Assembly (NCBI GenBank): GCA_965219495.1
Contig: OZ244777.1
Span: forward strand, 4,030,001-4,094,000
Reading direction: 5' to 3'
DNA length: 64,000 nucleotides
Origin: CAZPXZ01 sp965219495
Lineage (GTDB): Bacteria > Pseudomonadota > Alphaproteobacteria > Rhodobacterales > CAZPXZ01
Position 1 is the first letter of the stretch. Every line of letters starts with the position of its first letter. The translations under genes and the position numbers were made by a program. Of this stretch, positions 33,923 through 43,115 are shown piece by piece. The notes under the pieces were generated by a model. It worked only from the letters and a program-made list of their open reading frames with translations, was not told where the DNA came from and did not search any database.

Positions 33923-34585
33923 AGGGGCAACTTCCCGGGAGTAGGTTGTATGTTGCGTGCATCTGTTGCCCCGGCAGCGTGAGTTCTCCGCCTGTTCAGG
34001 GTTCTTTGCATTTTTTTCGATCGGAGATTCCCTTCCGAATCCACCTGTGATTCAAGGGCATATGGGTGATTCGCAGCCAAGAGTAGATCAGACCACCATC
34101 CCCGGCGCCACGGAGGCGGACGAGATCGCCGCACTCCGGGAACAACTCGCCATGGCTCTTGAACAGCTCGCCGAACGTGACCGGGCAATCGCGGCATTCG
34201 AGACACGGTTTTCCGAGCCGGCGGACGAGACCGCCGCACTCCGGAACCAGCTGACGACGGCTCTGGACCGTCTCGCCGAACGTGACGGCATGGTTTTCGT
34301 GCTGCGCGAGGAGGTCAGGGCGCTCAAGAACCATCCTCGGCGCCCGGACATGAAGCCGAGCGGCATGGCAGCCTCGGCGGAGGCGGCCTCGTCGAAGAAG
34401 AAACGCCGCTCGAAGCGGGGCCGCGGGGCGAAGCGCCACAACCCGAAGGCGACACGACGGGATGTCATCGTGAGGGCCGAGGCCGTGCCCACGGGTGCGG
34501 TCCACAAGGGCTACACGGTTCACACGGTCCGGGACATCGTCATCCGTGCCGAGGAGGTCCGCTACCTGCGCGAGGTATGGCAACT
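33923..34585 (+). mobile_element. IS66-like element copy 2, left portion
   Basis: Starts with the same AGGGGCAACTTCCC end as copy 1 and is nearly identical to it down to 34585, where an IS21 end begins abruptly. Confidence 0.78.
34062..34585 (+). pseudogene. IS66-like transposase, N-terminal third (copy 2)
   Basis: About 175 codons matching the copy at 22205 nearly residue for residue (one short block differs: VPTGAVHKGYTV against ATGAVHKGYAV) until YLREVWQL, then truncated by the IS21 end. Confidence 0.75.
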
Positions 34586-35255
34586 GTGGAATCGCGTTGA
34601 AAATTGACCCACTTGTTGGGGTGATTCGCGTCCAAAATTGACCCACCCCGATTCGCTGCCACAACGGTTCCTCGCCACAACAGAGCGAGGTACAGGAGAT
34701 GCTTACAGTGGAGTCAATTGGAAAGATTCAGTGGGCCGGACGAGTTCACGAGAAGTCGATCCGGTCGATCTCGAAGTCGATGGGAGTGTCGCGGAACACG
34801 GTGCGACGGATCTTGCGCTCGGACGTCACGGACGCGCGGTACGTTCGTTTAATTCAGCCGCATCCCATGCTGGGGGATTTCATTCCGGCCCTGGAACGAT
34901 TGCTGGAAGACAATGCGAGGAAGCGGCGGCGCGACCGGCTCAACGCGAAGCGCCTTTGGCAGTTGCTTGCCGATCAGGGCTGCGAGGCGTACCAGTTCGA
35001 CTGGAGCCTGGAATATGCGGTTCTCGGCGGCGCGACCGTGCGGCTCAGGGCCGCACACATGCGGCTCTGCTACAGCCGGATGGGTTTCTTGCGGGCCTAT
35101 CCACGGGAATCGCAGGAGATGGTGTTCGACGCCCACGACCGGGCCTTCGAGCGGTTCGGAGGGGCCTGCGTGCGCGGCATTTACGACAGTAAGGCGGACC
35201 AGCAATCGATCCGGGGGATCGATTGCCCGCCGAACAAGACCGCCGTCGACGCGGC
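34585..35255 (+). mobile_element. Second IS21-family element, left fragment
   Basis: Begins TGTGGAATCGCG and holds two copies of the site A/TAAAATTGACCCAC (around 34600 and 34634), the IS21 pattern. Different from the IS21 at 28039. No right end is in the window. Confidence 0.72.
34699..35255 (+). pseudogene. IstA fragment with a 45-bp palindromic insertion
   Basis: N-terminal part of an IstA: VESIGKIQWAGRVHEKSIRS, HTH around SISKSMGVSRNTVRRIL, then EYAVLGGATVRLRAAHMRLC and YPRESQEMVFDAHDRAFERF. The catalytic GIYD-N-KTAVDA block is split by 15 extra codons (35188-35232), in frame. Beyond about 35255 the sequence changes to an antisense transposase piece; the frame stays open by chance and joins three unrelated IS scraps up to 36438. 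Confidence 0.75.
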
Positions 35256-35832
35256 GGACGGGATTGACCACCTGGGTGTCGTCGTGGACGGCGGCGAGCG
35301 CGTGTTCGGGCATTGCGTCGAGATCGAATTCGGTTCGCATGGTCTTGAACCCGTTCTCCTGGGACCAGCGCGAGAACATGGCGCCGGCGATGTCCGCCGT
35401 CGACATGCCGGGATGGGTGGTGATCACCGGCGCCTGATGGCCGCTCGCGGTCAGCCGCCGGATCTCGCGCACGGCAAGTCCGTTGGGGAGTGTGACGGTT
35501 CGCTCGGCGAGAAGAGCCGGGGCCTCGCGCATGCCGTCCGGCCCATGCAAGGGCACGGCGTGCTGGCTGAACTCGTCGGCCGGCCAGTCGGGCTGCTTGC
35601 GGCCCTTGCGCCAGGTGATGCAGGCGATGCCGCAACAAGCGAGATGACGGAACAGCGCCGGGCTCCAGCCCTCCCGGTCGAACATCAGGGTCAACGCCGG
35701 CGCCGCGGGATCGGCTTCGGCGGGCAGCACGCCCATTTCGCGCAGTTCCGGCAAAATCGTCTCGCGCAGGATCCGCACCATGCCGGGATCGACCTCTTGG
35801 TGCAGGCACAGGAAGGGCGCGCCGTCGAGCGC
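35256..35832 (-). pseudogene. Internal fragment of an unassigned DDE-type transposase
   Basis: Minus-strand frame with LTLMFDREGWSPALFRHLAC, TASGHQAPVITTHPG, MSTADIAGAMFSRWSQENGF and MRTEFDLDAMPEH, blocks seen in a large unnamed transposase group ('MFSRW.QENFF'). Both ends are cut by other elements. Confidence 0.6.
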
Positions 35833-36438
35833 GTGGCCGAGGTCGCGCCGGGCCGGGACACCTTGCGCGCCTTGCGCACCAAATACCCGGGCGCCCGCTT
35901 CGGGCCGCTCCGCCTGCGGCTGGTGCAATACACCACCGGGGGCACCCGCTTCGCGCTGGCGACGACGTTGCTCGATGCGGACACAACCCGCATCGAAGAC
36001 CTCGCGGCCCTCTACTATGGAAGATGGGGCATCGAGGAGCTGTTCAAGATCAGCAAGGGCGCCCTGAGCGTCGAGGACTTCCACGGCCAAAGCAAGCGCG
36101 CGGTGAAACAGGAACTGTTCGCGCACTTCATCCTGATCACCTTGACCCGGCTGTTCGCCAACCAAAGCGAAGACGGGATGAACCGGGGCCGCCAAGGCGG
36201 CCCGAAACCGGCGATGGCCGCCAACTTCAAGAACAGCCTGGCGACGGTCGCCAGGAATATCGAGGCCCTGCTACTTCAGCACGCCACGGCGCTCAGCGAA
36301 ACCGTCACCCGGATCGTCGAGGGAATCACCGCCTGCCGACAGCGCCTGCGCCCGAACCGGTCGTATCCCCGGCGCTCCCGGAAGCCGGTCGGCAGATGGA
36401 GCCGGCGAAAGGTTCCGAAGGCCCGCGCAACCGCATAG
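35833..36438 (+). pseudogene. IS-A transposase, C-terminal 200 residues (copy 2)
   Basis: VAEVAPGRDTLRALRTKYPG to the stop matches the IS-A product at about 95 percent by eye, including YYGRWGIEELFKISK with the catalytic Glu. The DruA domain and the first two Asp are missing. Confidence 0.85.
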
Positions 36439-36521
36439 CCCGCAAGAAAACGCAGTAATCCGCCCCCGCCGAACTGCGATTCCTTAGGTGAATGGATGAA
36501 TCCGCTAAGTGAATGCCATTG
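35833..36521 (+). mobile_element. IS-A copy 2, truncated right portion
   Basis: Near-identical to the gene-distal end of IS-A in opposite orientation, ending in the same terminal repeat (AAGTGAATGCCATTG, 36507-36521). The break at 35833 is where the unassigned transposase fragment begins. Confidence 0.85.
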
Positions 36522-36537
36522 GGGCGCGCCCGAGCAC

Positions 36538-36639
36538 AGTTTTCCGTTGTTTGCCGTGCCGACCCCTTGCCAGCAAAAGGCCTTCGAACTGCTCGAAGTA
36601 GACCCGACCAAATTTGTTGCCAGTAAACTGGCAGGGTGA
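36538..36639 (+). pseudogene. C-terminal scrap of another transposase-like protein
   Basis: VPTPCQQKAFELLEVDP followed by a stop resembles the ends of several DDE transposases (PTPLQ..AF.LL). Too short to assign. It starts just outside the IS-A copy 2 end. Confidence 0.35.
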
Positions 36640-36958
36640 TTCCTGCTAACTTCCTGACACTGAGGCGCTTTCGGCCAATTCCACTCGTGAAGTTCGGTCT
36701 AGGTACCACATAGGCACCGTTTTATTTCCAAGTTGTGCGCAGCCTCGCGCAGGCTTGAGCGAGCATTTGTCAAGAATCCATAAGCGGGGGTGCCGTGCAC
36801 CGGCACCCCGTCAAGTCCGCCTATGTGGCTTTTGCAATGGCGGCGGTCCAACCGGGAGAGCCTCGTACGCAAGGTCCGGTCGCGCCCTTTCCCGCCCGTC
36901 AAGCGGCCACAAGAAAAACGACCGGGTTTTCGAGCGTGGGCTATCGCGTGGGGAGCGC
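36640..36958. other. Non-coding stretch before cspA
   Basis: Nothing recognisable; mild A/T richness near 36,650-36,720. The cspA promoter follows. Confidence 0.3.
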
Positions 36959-36986
36959 TTGCGCGCTTGGATTTTGCGTGTATAGT
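36959..36986 (+). promoter_or_regulatory. Probable cspA promoter
   Basis: TTGCGC (36959-36964), 16-bp spacer, TATAGT (36981-36986). Transcription from here would give a leader of about 140 nt before cspA, the long 5' leader expected for cold-shock mRNAs. Confidence 0.55.
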
Positions 36987-37130
36987 CTGCCCAACGTTAC
37001 CAAGTCTTTGTTGCTGGACCGATTGCCCGCGCGAGCGGGTGGCCAGGTTTCTTCCCCGACATTGCGAACGTTTTTCAAGGGGTGCCGCATGAGGCGGCGC
37101 TTCGCCAAACTGTTGTGAAAGGAATCGATA

Positions 37131-37340
37131 ATGGCGACAGGTACTGTCAAGTGGTTCAACCCTACCAAGGGTTACGGGTTCATCCAGCCTGAGGATGGCA
37201 CCAGAGACGTATTCGTCCATATCAGCGCCGTCGAGAGGGCCGGCCTTGATACGTTGAACGAAGCGCAGAAGGTTTCCTTCGAGGTCGCGCCCGGCCGGGA
37301 CGGCAAGATGTCTGCCGAGAACCTCGTTCTCGCCGGCTAG
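37131..37340 (+). CDS. cspA: Cold-shock protein (CspA family)
   Basis: A 69-aa single OB-fold nucleic-acid-binding protein: RNP1 KGYGFIQ (13-19), RNP2 VFVHI (28-32), start TGTVKWFN. It binds single-stranded RNA/DNA and melts secondary structure. AAAGGAATCGATA lies before the ATG. The leader of about 140 nt and the following hairpin suggest regulated expression. It is a lone housekeeping-like gene inside IS debris. Confidence 0.96.
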   Translation: MATGTVKWFNPTKGYGFIQPEDGTRDVFVHISAVERAGLDTLNEAQKVSFEVAPGRDGKMSAENLVLAG

Positions 37341-37349
37341 CACCATAAC

Positions 37350-37370
37350 GGGGCGGACTGTGTCCGCCCC
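37350..37370 (+). terminator. Hairpin after cspA
   Basis: GGGGCGGAC (37350-37358), loop TGT, GTCCGCCCC (37362-37370): a perfect 9-bp GC-rich stem 10 bp after the stop codon. No T-run, so a partial terminator or mRNA-stabilising end. Confidence 0.65.
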
Positions 37371-37395
37371 AACCGAACATCGCGGAGAGCGTGTA

Positions 37396-37578
37396 GTGCC
37401 CCGAAAGCCGAACTACAGTTTCGAACGGCGCCAGAGGGAGCTCGCGAAAGCCGAGAAAAGGGCGGCACGGCTGGAAGCCCGTGCAAGGAAACCGGAACGG
37501 CAAGCGGTTGAAAGCCGGTCTGGCGAGAGCGACGGTCGGGCGGACGAAAGTCCTCCAAAGGCCGGGGAGGTGCGGTGA
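37396..37578 (+). CDS. Small highly charged protein (PRKPNYSFERRQREL type)
   Basis: 60 residues from GTG 37396: VPRKPNYSFERRQRELAKAE then a lysine/arginine-glutamate helix. The first 25 residues match a small conserved protein often found in alphaproteobacteria with the same P-R-K-P-N-Y-x-F-E-R start; its role is unknown. It lies just after cspA and its stop overlaps the next start. Confidence 0.6.
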   Translation: MPRKPNYSFERRQRELAKAEKRAARLEARARKPERQAVESRSGESDGRADESPPKAGEVR

Positions 37579-37676
37579 GCGGCACAGACATGAACTGCGA
37601 GATCGCGACCTGCGGGATCGCCAGCAGCCCGGACCGGGGCCCCGTGACCCTCTACCTCGGCAGCACCGAGGTGTGA
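37575..37676 (+). CDS. 33-residue ORF coupled to the preceding small gene
   Basis: GTG 37575 overlaps the previous stop (GTGA). The product runs VSGTDMNCEIATCGIASSPD to GPVTLYLGSTEV. No family is recognised, but the overlap and the ordered, non-repetitive sequence suggest it is translated. The strand after it is IS66 debris, so it could be a truncated gene. Confidence 0.4.
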   Translation: MSGTDMNCEIATCGIASSPDRGPVTLYLGSTEV

Positions 37677-37741
37677 AAGTCCTTCGAGTTCACCGTTCCG
37701 GTAAGCATCCGACGAAGACCGCAGGGGTTTGCGGGCTGATT

Positions 37742-38420
37742 TCAGGTGGTGAAGGAGCGCCGGGATACGATCCCGGGATAAAGCGCCATGCGGGGATATC
37801 GGCCTATGCGGCCTGATGGTGCCGCTGGTCGGCTTCCCGGTTCCGCGGGAGGAGTTCGTCGAGTCGGTTCTGCGGTGTTCCGGCGATGCGGCCGAGGACG
37901 GCGGCAAGCCAGGCCTACGGATCGACGTCGTTGAGCTTGGCGGTGCCGACGAGCGTGTGCATCGCCGCCGCGGCCGGAGCCGGCGAACAGCCAACTACGT
38001 CTTCCGAGGGCGATGCCGCGCAGGGCCCTTTCGGCGGCGTTGTTGGTGAGGCAGATGCGGCCGTTGTCGACGAATCGGGTAAAGGGGCCCCAGCGTCTGA
38101 GCATATAGTCCATGGCCTTGGCGACGGGAGAATGGCGCGACAGCTTCTTGCGTTCGGCCTGCATCCAGTCCTCGAGGTCGGTCAGCAACGGCGCGCGCAG
38201 CTCTTGGCGTACGGCGAGGCGCTGCTCGGTGGCCTTGCCGCTGATCCCGCGCTCGATGTCGAACAGCGCAGCGCAGCGCGCCGATTCGCTTCACCGCCTC
38301 CAGCGCGAGCGGCGAGATCGGCGGCGCGCGCTTTCCGTGCCTCTTGCCGGCCGCGATGTCGGCGAACTCGTAGAACTTCCTCCGTCCGTGAGCCCGGCAG
38401 AGCGCTTCGGTCAAGCAACG
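37742..38420 (-). pseudogene. IS66-family TnpC, C-terminal half, frameshifted
   Basis: In two minus-strand frames: LTEALCRAHGRRKFYEFADI and PPISPLALEAVKRI (upstream part), then LTDLEDWMQAERKKLSRHSP, YMLRRWGPFTRFVDNGRICL and TNNAAERALRGIALGRRSW. These are the hallmark blocks of IS66 TnpC, including the catalytic Glu in NNAAERAL. More than one frameshift breaks it. Confidence 0.8.
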
Positions 38421-39073
38421 ACCGGCTCCCGCCGCCGACCGGGGCGGCGGCAACCAAATATGACTCCGCTGGATTTGAGCGTGCCGGTGGGCCGGCCGTG
38501 CGCGGCCTCGTCGGCGCATGGCCGCGTCCGGATTCGACTTTCGCAATTGCCTGTAGTAAAAATGTTCGTGATTCACAGGCATTATTGGGTAGTAGTCCAA
38601 TTAGTTGCGCAACGGAAACATCTTCCCGGCGGGCCCACGGTGCGGCGACAGTAGTACCGGGGAGGCCACGATGACGGGATGGAGCGGCGCCGGGCGCGCA
38701 GGGAGTTGGGGTCCCCCAGGGGGATGCGCGTGACGTGCACGGCATTGCTCGCGCCTCGGCAAGGGGTTTGCGAACCCCGGGGTGGCTTTGCGGCAGGATA
38801 TATTAGCGCCGTGCGGAACTGACGCTGCGTTCGGACATCATCGGTTCGGGGAGTGGCGCGGCCATGTTTTCGAAGCCTTTCGAGCATGACGATGCCACAA
38901 TGGTGAGGCGAGATGAGCCGACCCGGGCCATTCCTGCGTACACGCTCCCGTGGACGCCGTAAACTTCCCACCGCCAGTCCCGCGCAATGGCACGCGCCCT
39001 TCCGGGCGCTCTGACGCCATGGGCCGAGACCGCCATCGGCGCCGGGGATGCCTTGCCAGCTCGATAACCGTCC
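38421..39073. other. Degraded DNA, nothing recognised
   Basis: Probably includes the rest of the IS66 gene (a block like HEHFYYRQLRKSNPDA is open but unassigned). No gene is supported. Confidence 0.3.
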
Positions 39074-39319
39074 TTGCCGTCCGCGCTGCTGGCGCTCGCT
39101 GCGCTGGCGCCGTTGGCCGCACAGGCGCAGACGCCCGTCACGTTGGTGTCGAACATTGGCCAAACCGGCTTTGGGAATGTACACGCAAGATTTGCGCAAC
39201 CTTTCAACACCGGCAAGGTGAGAGGCGGCTACGAGCTCAAGAGCGTCAAAATCCCGGGCCGACGCAAAGAGCAGAAGAGATCCCTGGTCGGCACCGTGCC
39301 GATCCTCGACACCGGATAG
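39074..39319 (+). pseudogene. N-terminal scrap of a large secreted protein
   Basis: 81 codons from TTG 39074: a signal peptide (LLALAALAPLAAQAQ), then TLVSNIGQTGFGNVHARFAQ and FNTGKVRGGYELKSVKI, a domain start typical of long bacterial surface proteins ('LVSN.GQT...A.AF.TG...GGY.L.SV'). The rest is missing. Confidence 0.5.
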
Positions 39320-39701
39320 GGTCCGCCGCCAAATCGACACCAGCGCCGCCCGGCAGCGCAGAAGGGCCGCCTGCAGATTCGGGCCGAGTATTTCGGAACT
39401 GCCGCAACCCCCGCTTTGCCGACACTGCGTCCGGCTCAAGTCAACTCGGACAATCCGGCGCCGCGGAAATGAAGCCGAATGGCGTCGCCGACGACTCCGT
39501 GTCACTGCATCAGGCACTTTCGAAACAAAAGAATGCTACAGCGCAAACGCCTCATATGCCTTGGCACACTTGACAATTTGTTCAATTGCGAATAGGAAAA
39601 CCGCATCTGGATGACTTTCCCTCCCCGCCCGGCAAAGGGTGAGCGCGCCACTTGGCGAGCGGTCGTCGGAGTTTTTCGGTCAATTGAATCGGGAGGAAAA
39701 T
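39320..39701. other. Upstream region of the PotD-like gene
   Basis: No gene seen. It should hold the promoter of the importer operon; no convincing -35/-10 pair was singled out. Confidence 0.3.
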
Positions 39702-40907
39702 ATGTACGCAAATTTTTGCAGAGGCCTCGCAGGCCTCTTTGTATTTGCAGTTTTCGCCGTCGGCGTATCTGGCCCTGCAAATGCCTTGAGACCAATGTCC
39801 GAGTGGACACCTGAAAACCCCGCCACGCTCGAAGAGATCGAGGCTGAACTGGCAAAGCATAAAGGCAGCAAGTTCATTCTTGTCTCGACAGGAGGAGCGT
39901 TCTCGGCGGCTGTCCGGAAAGCCTGGTTGGAACCCCTGAAGGACAAGTTTGGGATCAACATTGTTGATGATAGCCCACTTCCCTCCGCCGCTCAGATTCG
40001 AGCAGTTGCTGAGACGGGCAACTACATCTACGACGCGGTGGACATCGGTACGGGGTTCGCTGCGCGATTGCTCGAAACGGATTCGCTCGACCCCTGGGAT
40101 ATGTCGATCGTTGATCTCAGGGATTGGGTGGAAGCGACCACGGTGATCGGCCCGTACGTGGCTGGCGGCGGCATCACTTGGGCTTTGACGCTAGGCTACA
40201 ACTCTGACGTCTATCCCGGTGACAGCGGACCCAAGAGCTGGGCTGACTTCTTCGATTTGGAGGGATTTCCTGGTCCCCGAGCTCTTCGCGGAAAAATCGG
40301 TGACGGCGCTCAACTCCAAATCATGCGACTGGCCCGCAACCCTGAACTCCTCGAGACAGATGAGGGAAGAAAATCGCTGCAGCAAATTTCGGACGCCGTC
40401 ATTGATGACGACTACGCCTGGTTCGCGGGCTGGGTAGATGAAGCAGGGAACGACATTGTATTCTGGGAACAGGGATCACAACCACCTGAAATGCTCATCG
40501 CAGGTGATGTGAATATGAGCACCGCCTGGAACGGGCGGATCTGGGATGCCGCGCAGCAAGGAGCTCCGTTGAAGATCTGCTGGGAATGCGGATACTTTGT
40601 CGGAACGGGGGGCTGGGTGATACCCAAAGGTTTAGCGGAAGCGGAACCTGAAGGATATCTGCTGGCCAACTTGATCGCCGCCTGGGCAAGCTTCCCGGAG
40701 AATAACGCTCGGTTCCAGCAATTTATTAGCTTTGGACCCGCGAATACAAGGGCTCCTGAGCATTTTGTTGGTCCGGAATATGATGCGGTTCGGGAAGAGC
40801 TTCCGACTTCTACCCGAAACCTCCCGTACGCCGTTTTCTTTGATGAGAAATGGATGGGCACGAAAGAGGATTACGCGGAGGAGAAACTCATGGAGGCCAT
40901 GCAGTAG
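39702..40907 (+). CDS. ABC importer solute-binding protein, PotD/PotF type
   Basis: A 401-aa periplasmic binding protein with a signal peptide (CRGLAGLFVFAVFAVGVSGP, cleavage near ANA-LR at about 28). SBP_bac_8 blocks: FILVSTGGAFSAAVRKAWLE, YDAVDIGTGFAARLLETDSL, WALTLGYNSDVYPGDSGPKS, PEMLIAGDVNMSTAWNGRIW and WVIPKGLAEAEPEGYLLANL. ATG 39702 has GGGAGGAAAA just upstream. It is distant from classical spermidine-binding proteins; an amine, opine or amino-acid-derived solute is plausible. A strong hairpin follows, and an IS5 relic lies between it and the ATPase gene. Confidence 0.87.
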   Translation: MYANFCRGLAGLFVFAVFAVGVSGPANALRPMSEWTPENPATLEEIEAELAKHKGSKFILVSTGGAFSAAVRKAWLEPLKDKFGINIVDDSPLPSAAQIRAVAETGNYIYDAVDIGTGFAARLLETDSLDPWDMSIVDLRDWVEATTVIGPYVAGGGITWALTLGYNSDVYPGDSGPKSWADFFDLEGFPGPRALRGKIGDGAQLQIMRLARNPELLETDEGRKSLQQISDAVIDDDYAWFAGWVDEAGNDIVFWEQGSQPPEMLIAGDVNMSTAWNGRIWDAAQQGAPLKICWECGYFVGTGGWVIPKGLAEAEPEGYLLANLIAAWASFPENNARFQQFISFGPANTRAPEHFVGPEYDAVREELPTSTRNLPYAVFFDEKWMGTKEDYAEEKLMEAMQ

Positions 40908-40956
40908 CTCCTGCAAATCGTGTACGTTCAGAAAGAGCTAGGTCGATTTCAATAAG

Positions 40957-40994
40957 CTGATCCTCGCCACCGTCAAACCGGTGGCGAGGATCAG
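40957..40994 (+). terminator. Perfect 16-bp terminator-like hairpin
   Basis: Arms 40957-40972 (CTGATCCTCGCCACCG) and 40979-40994 pair fully around a 6-nt loop, followed by TTCTCTT. It lies 49 bp after the binding-protein gene, so it probably ends that message or keeps it abundant. Confidence 0.75.
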
Positions 40995-41029
40995 TTCTCT
41001 TCAGGTATCTGAATTAGATCTTTGACAAG

Positions 41030-41720
41030 TTCCTTTAACCCGTTGTTGCACAGGTATTTGCGGTCTGCCCGAGGCGTCGCAGGAGAGCCCGATTGGCGGC
41101 CCGGAGCACCCATGCCTTGGGCCGCTGGATGGTGCGCTCGAAATCCTTGGTCAATCGTCGGAAGCGGTTCAGCAAGGCGAAGGTTCTTTTAGCCAATCAA
41201 CGGCGGAGCAGGACGGAAATTCTCGGTTTCCCTTGGGCTAGGAAACGGTGATGAGATCGATATCCAGTCCACGGTCGCGCATCGTCCGCACCAATTTGGC
41301 GCCGCTGTAGCCCCCATCCGTGAACGGCGCCTGCAGCGCCGGGGAGCGCATCACCTCATCTTTCGGTAAGTCCAGCGCACCGTCGCGGTCCCGATTTCTC
41401 GCCGAATGCACGTGAATCGCCAGCGGAATGCTCTCCGCGCCCGCCGCGAGGTGACGCTTCCGACCCTTGAGCTTCGTGAAGCCATCGCAACCGCGCGGAC
41501 CACCCCCTTCGGTCGTCTTGGCACTCTGGCCGTCAATCGCACACGCCGTCGACTCTTCCGCACGCTCCGCTCACCGGAGAAGCCGCAGAATCTCCTCCGG
41601 CAGCCCATGCTCTCCATGTACCGGAACGCGTTCCGGACTTCGCGGAACTCCGTCTTGCGCGGACGACCCATCGAAGACGTTCCCGACAAGAGAGGCTCGA
41701 ACTACTCCCATTCCGCATCC
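41030..41720 (-). pseudogene. IS5-family transposase relic
   Basis: Minus-strand pieces in several frames: MGRPRKTEFREVRNAFRYM (N-terminus), CDGFTKLKGRKRHLAAGAES, FTDGGYSGAKLVRTMRDRGL with a catalytic-type Asp, and DIDLITVS. Frameshifts and stops break every frame. It sits inside a likely operon, between binding protein and ATPase genes. Confidence 0.7.
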
Positions 41721-41922
41721 TTCAAATCAGACTCGTAATGAACCAAGGGTCGCTTATACTGCTTGCGAGTTGCTTCATACCAAGGGATGTGAATTTTCCA
41801 TATTTGGCTCAATAATTTGTGGGAAACACAACATGTCGAAGCCACTCGGGGAGACTTTGGGCAAACTCTAATGAAAGCGATGCAGCCAATGAAAGAAGGC
41901 GCAGTCGCTACTGCGGGGGCAA

Positions 41923-43041
41923 ATGCCAAGAATCCATGGTGCTAAAGTATCTCTCAGGGGTCTTACCAAGTTCTATGACGATGTGCGAGCGCTCGACAAT
42001 GCGACAATTGATATCGAAGCGGGTGAATTCGTAACGCTCTTGGGCCCGAGCGGATCAGGCAAAAGTACAGCCCTCCAGATGATCGCCGGATTCACCGTTC
42101 CGACGGCCGGTGACATCCTGGTCAACGATCTGTCGGTGGTTGGGATACCTACGCACAAGCGAAATGTCGGGATGGTGTTTCAACACTATAGTCTCTTTCC
42201 GCATTTGGACGTTTTCGAAAACGTCGCGTTTCCGCTGGAAATGCGACGTGTGAAACGAAACGAAATTCGACGACGCGTTACTTCCGCACTCCAACTTGTT
42301 CGACTTCCAGGTTTAGAAAACCGGCGAACCAACCAACTTAGCGGTGGTCAGCAGCAGCGCGTCGCTCTTGCTCGGGCACTCGTTTACGAACCTGCGGTTC
42401 TTCTTCTGGACGAGCCGCTCGGGGCCTTGGACCTCAAGCTACGGCAGGAACTCCAAATAGAACTACTTCATCTTCACGAGAGACTGGGGCTTACAATTAT
42501 TTTTGTAACGCACGATCAAGGCGAAGCTCTGACCATGTCCAATAAAATTGTAGTAATGAAAACAGGGGCAATTCAGCAGGTTGGCACTCCCGCTGAACTG
42601 TATACAAGGCCCGGCAATCGTTTCGTTGCCGATTTTATTGGAGAGTCGAATTTTATCGTCGGAGCCATTCGGGATTCGGGTGACAACAGCCGTGTCCTCG
42701 TGACGTCGGATCGTCTAACCTTCTCTTATCTTGCGCCAAACGGGCACGATTTGGGGCAATCGGTCACTGCGATCGTACGTCCCGAAAGTGTCGTACTCAA
42801 TCCGAAACCGGGTGAACTGAGCAATGCGTTTGAGGGAACAGTGAAAGAAACGATCTATTTGGGCGACGTGGTGAAATATGTCATACAGATAGGATCAGAT
42901 ACCACCGTAACGGCAAAAACGTTACTCAGGGCAGCGACAGGCCAGTTCTCTCGCGGCGATAGCGTTCGAGTTGGCTGGGCAGTTGAGGACATGGTGCCCG
43001 TACAAAGCGAGGGGACGGACGCAGGCGGAGTTCGGGACTAG
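41923..43041 (+). CDS. ABC importer ATPase, PotA type
   Basis: A 372-aa ATPase with Walker A GPSGSGKST (about 42-50), Q-loop MVFQHYSLFPHL, signature LSGGQQQRVALARA, Walker B VLLLDEPLGALD and switch His FVTHDQGEA. A TOBE domain follows (IVRPESVVLNPK, ETIYLGDVVKYVIQIGSD). It energises the permeases at 43116 and 44078. ATG 41923 starts MPRIHGAKVSLRGLTKFYDD, right for PotA-like proteins. The gene may need its own promoter because of the hairpin and IS5 relic upstream. Confidence 0.9.
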   Translation: MPRIHGAKVSLRGLTKFYDDVRALDNATIDIEAGEFVTLLGPSGSGKSTALQMIAGFTVPTAGDILVNDLSVVGIPTHKRNVGMVFQHYSLFPHLDVFENVAFPLEMRRVKRNEIRRRVTSALQLVRLPGLENRRTNQLSGGQQQRVALARALVYEPAVLLLDEPLGALDLKLRQELQIELLHLHERLGLTIIFVTHDQGEALTMSNKIVVMKTGAIQQVGTPAELYTRPGNRFVADFIGESNFIVGAIRDSGDNSRVLVTSDRLTFSYLAPNGHDLGQSVTAIVRPESVVLNPKPGELSNAFEGTVKETIYLGDVVKYVIQIGSDTTVTAKTLLRAATGQFSRGDSVRVGWAVEDMVPVQSEGTDAGGVRD

Positions 43042-43115
43042 CAAGCTGCGATCCGGACACGCGCCGACCGATGTTGAATTTGAGAATGTGCGAAGCGTGA
43101 GGAGCTAAAGGAGAC

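Noticed and set aside
38582..39517. A 311-codon minus-strand frame in the degraded zone
   Set aside because: No family similarity and uneven composition; overlaps the better-supported secreted-protein scrap on the plus strand.
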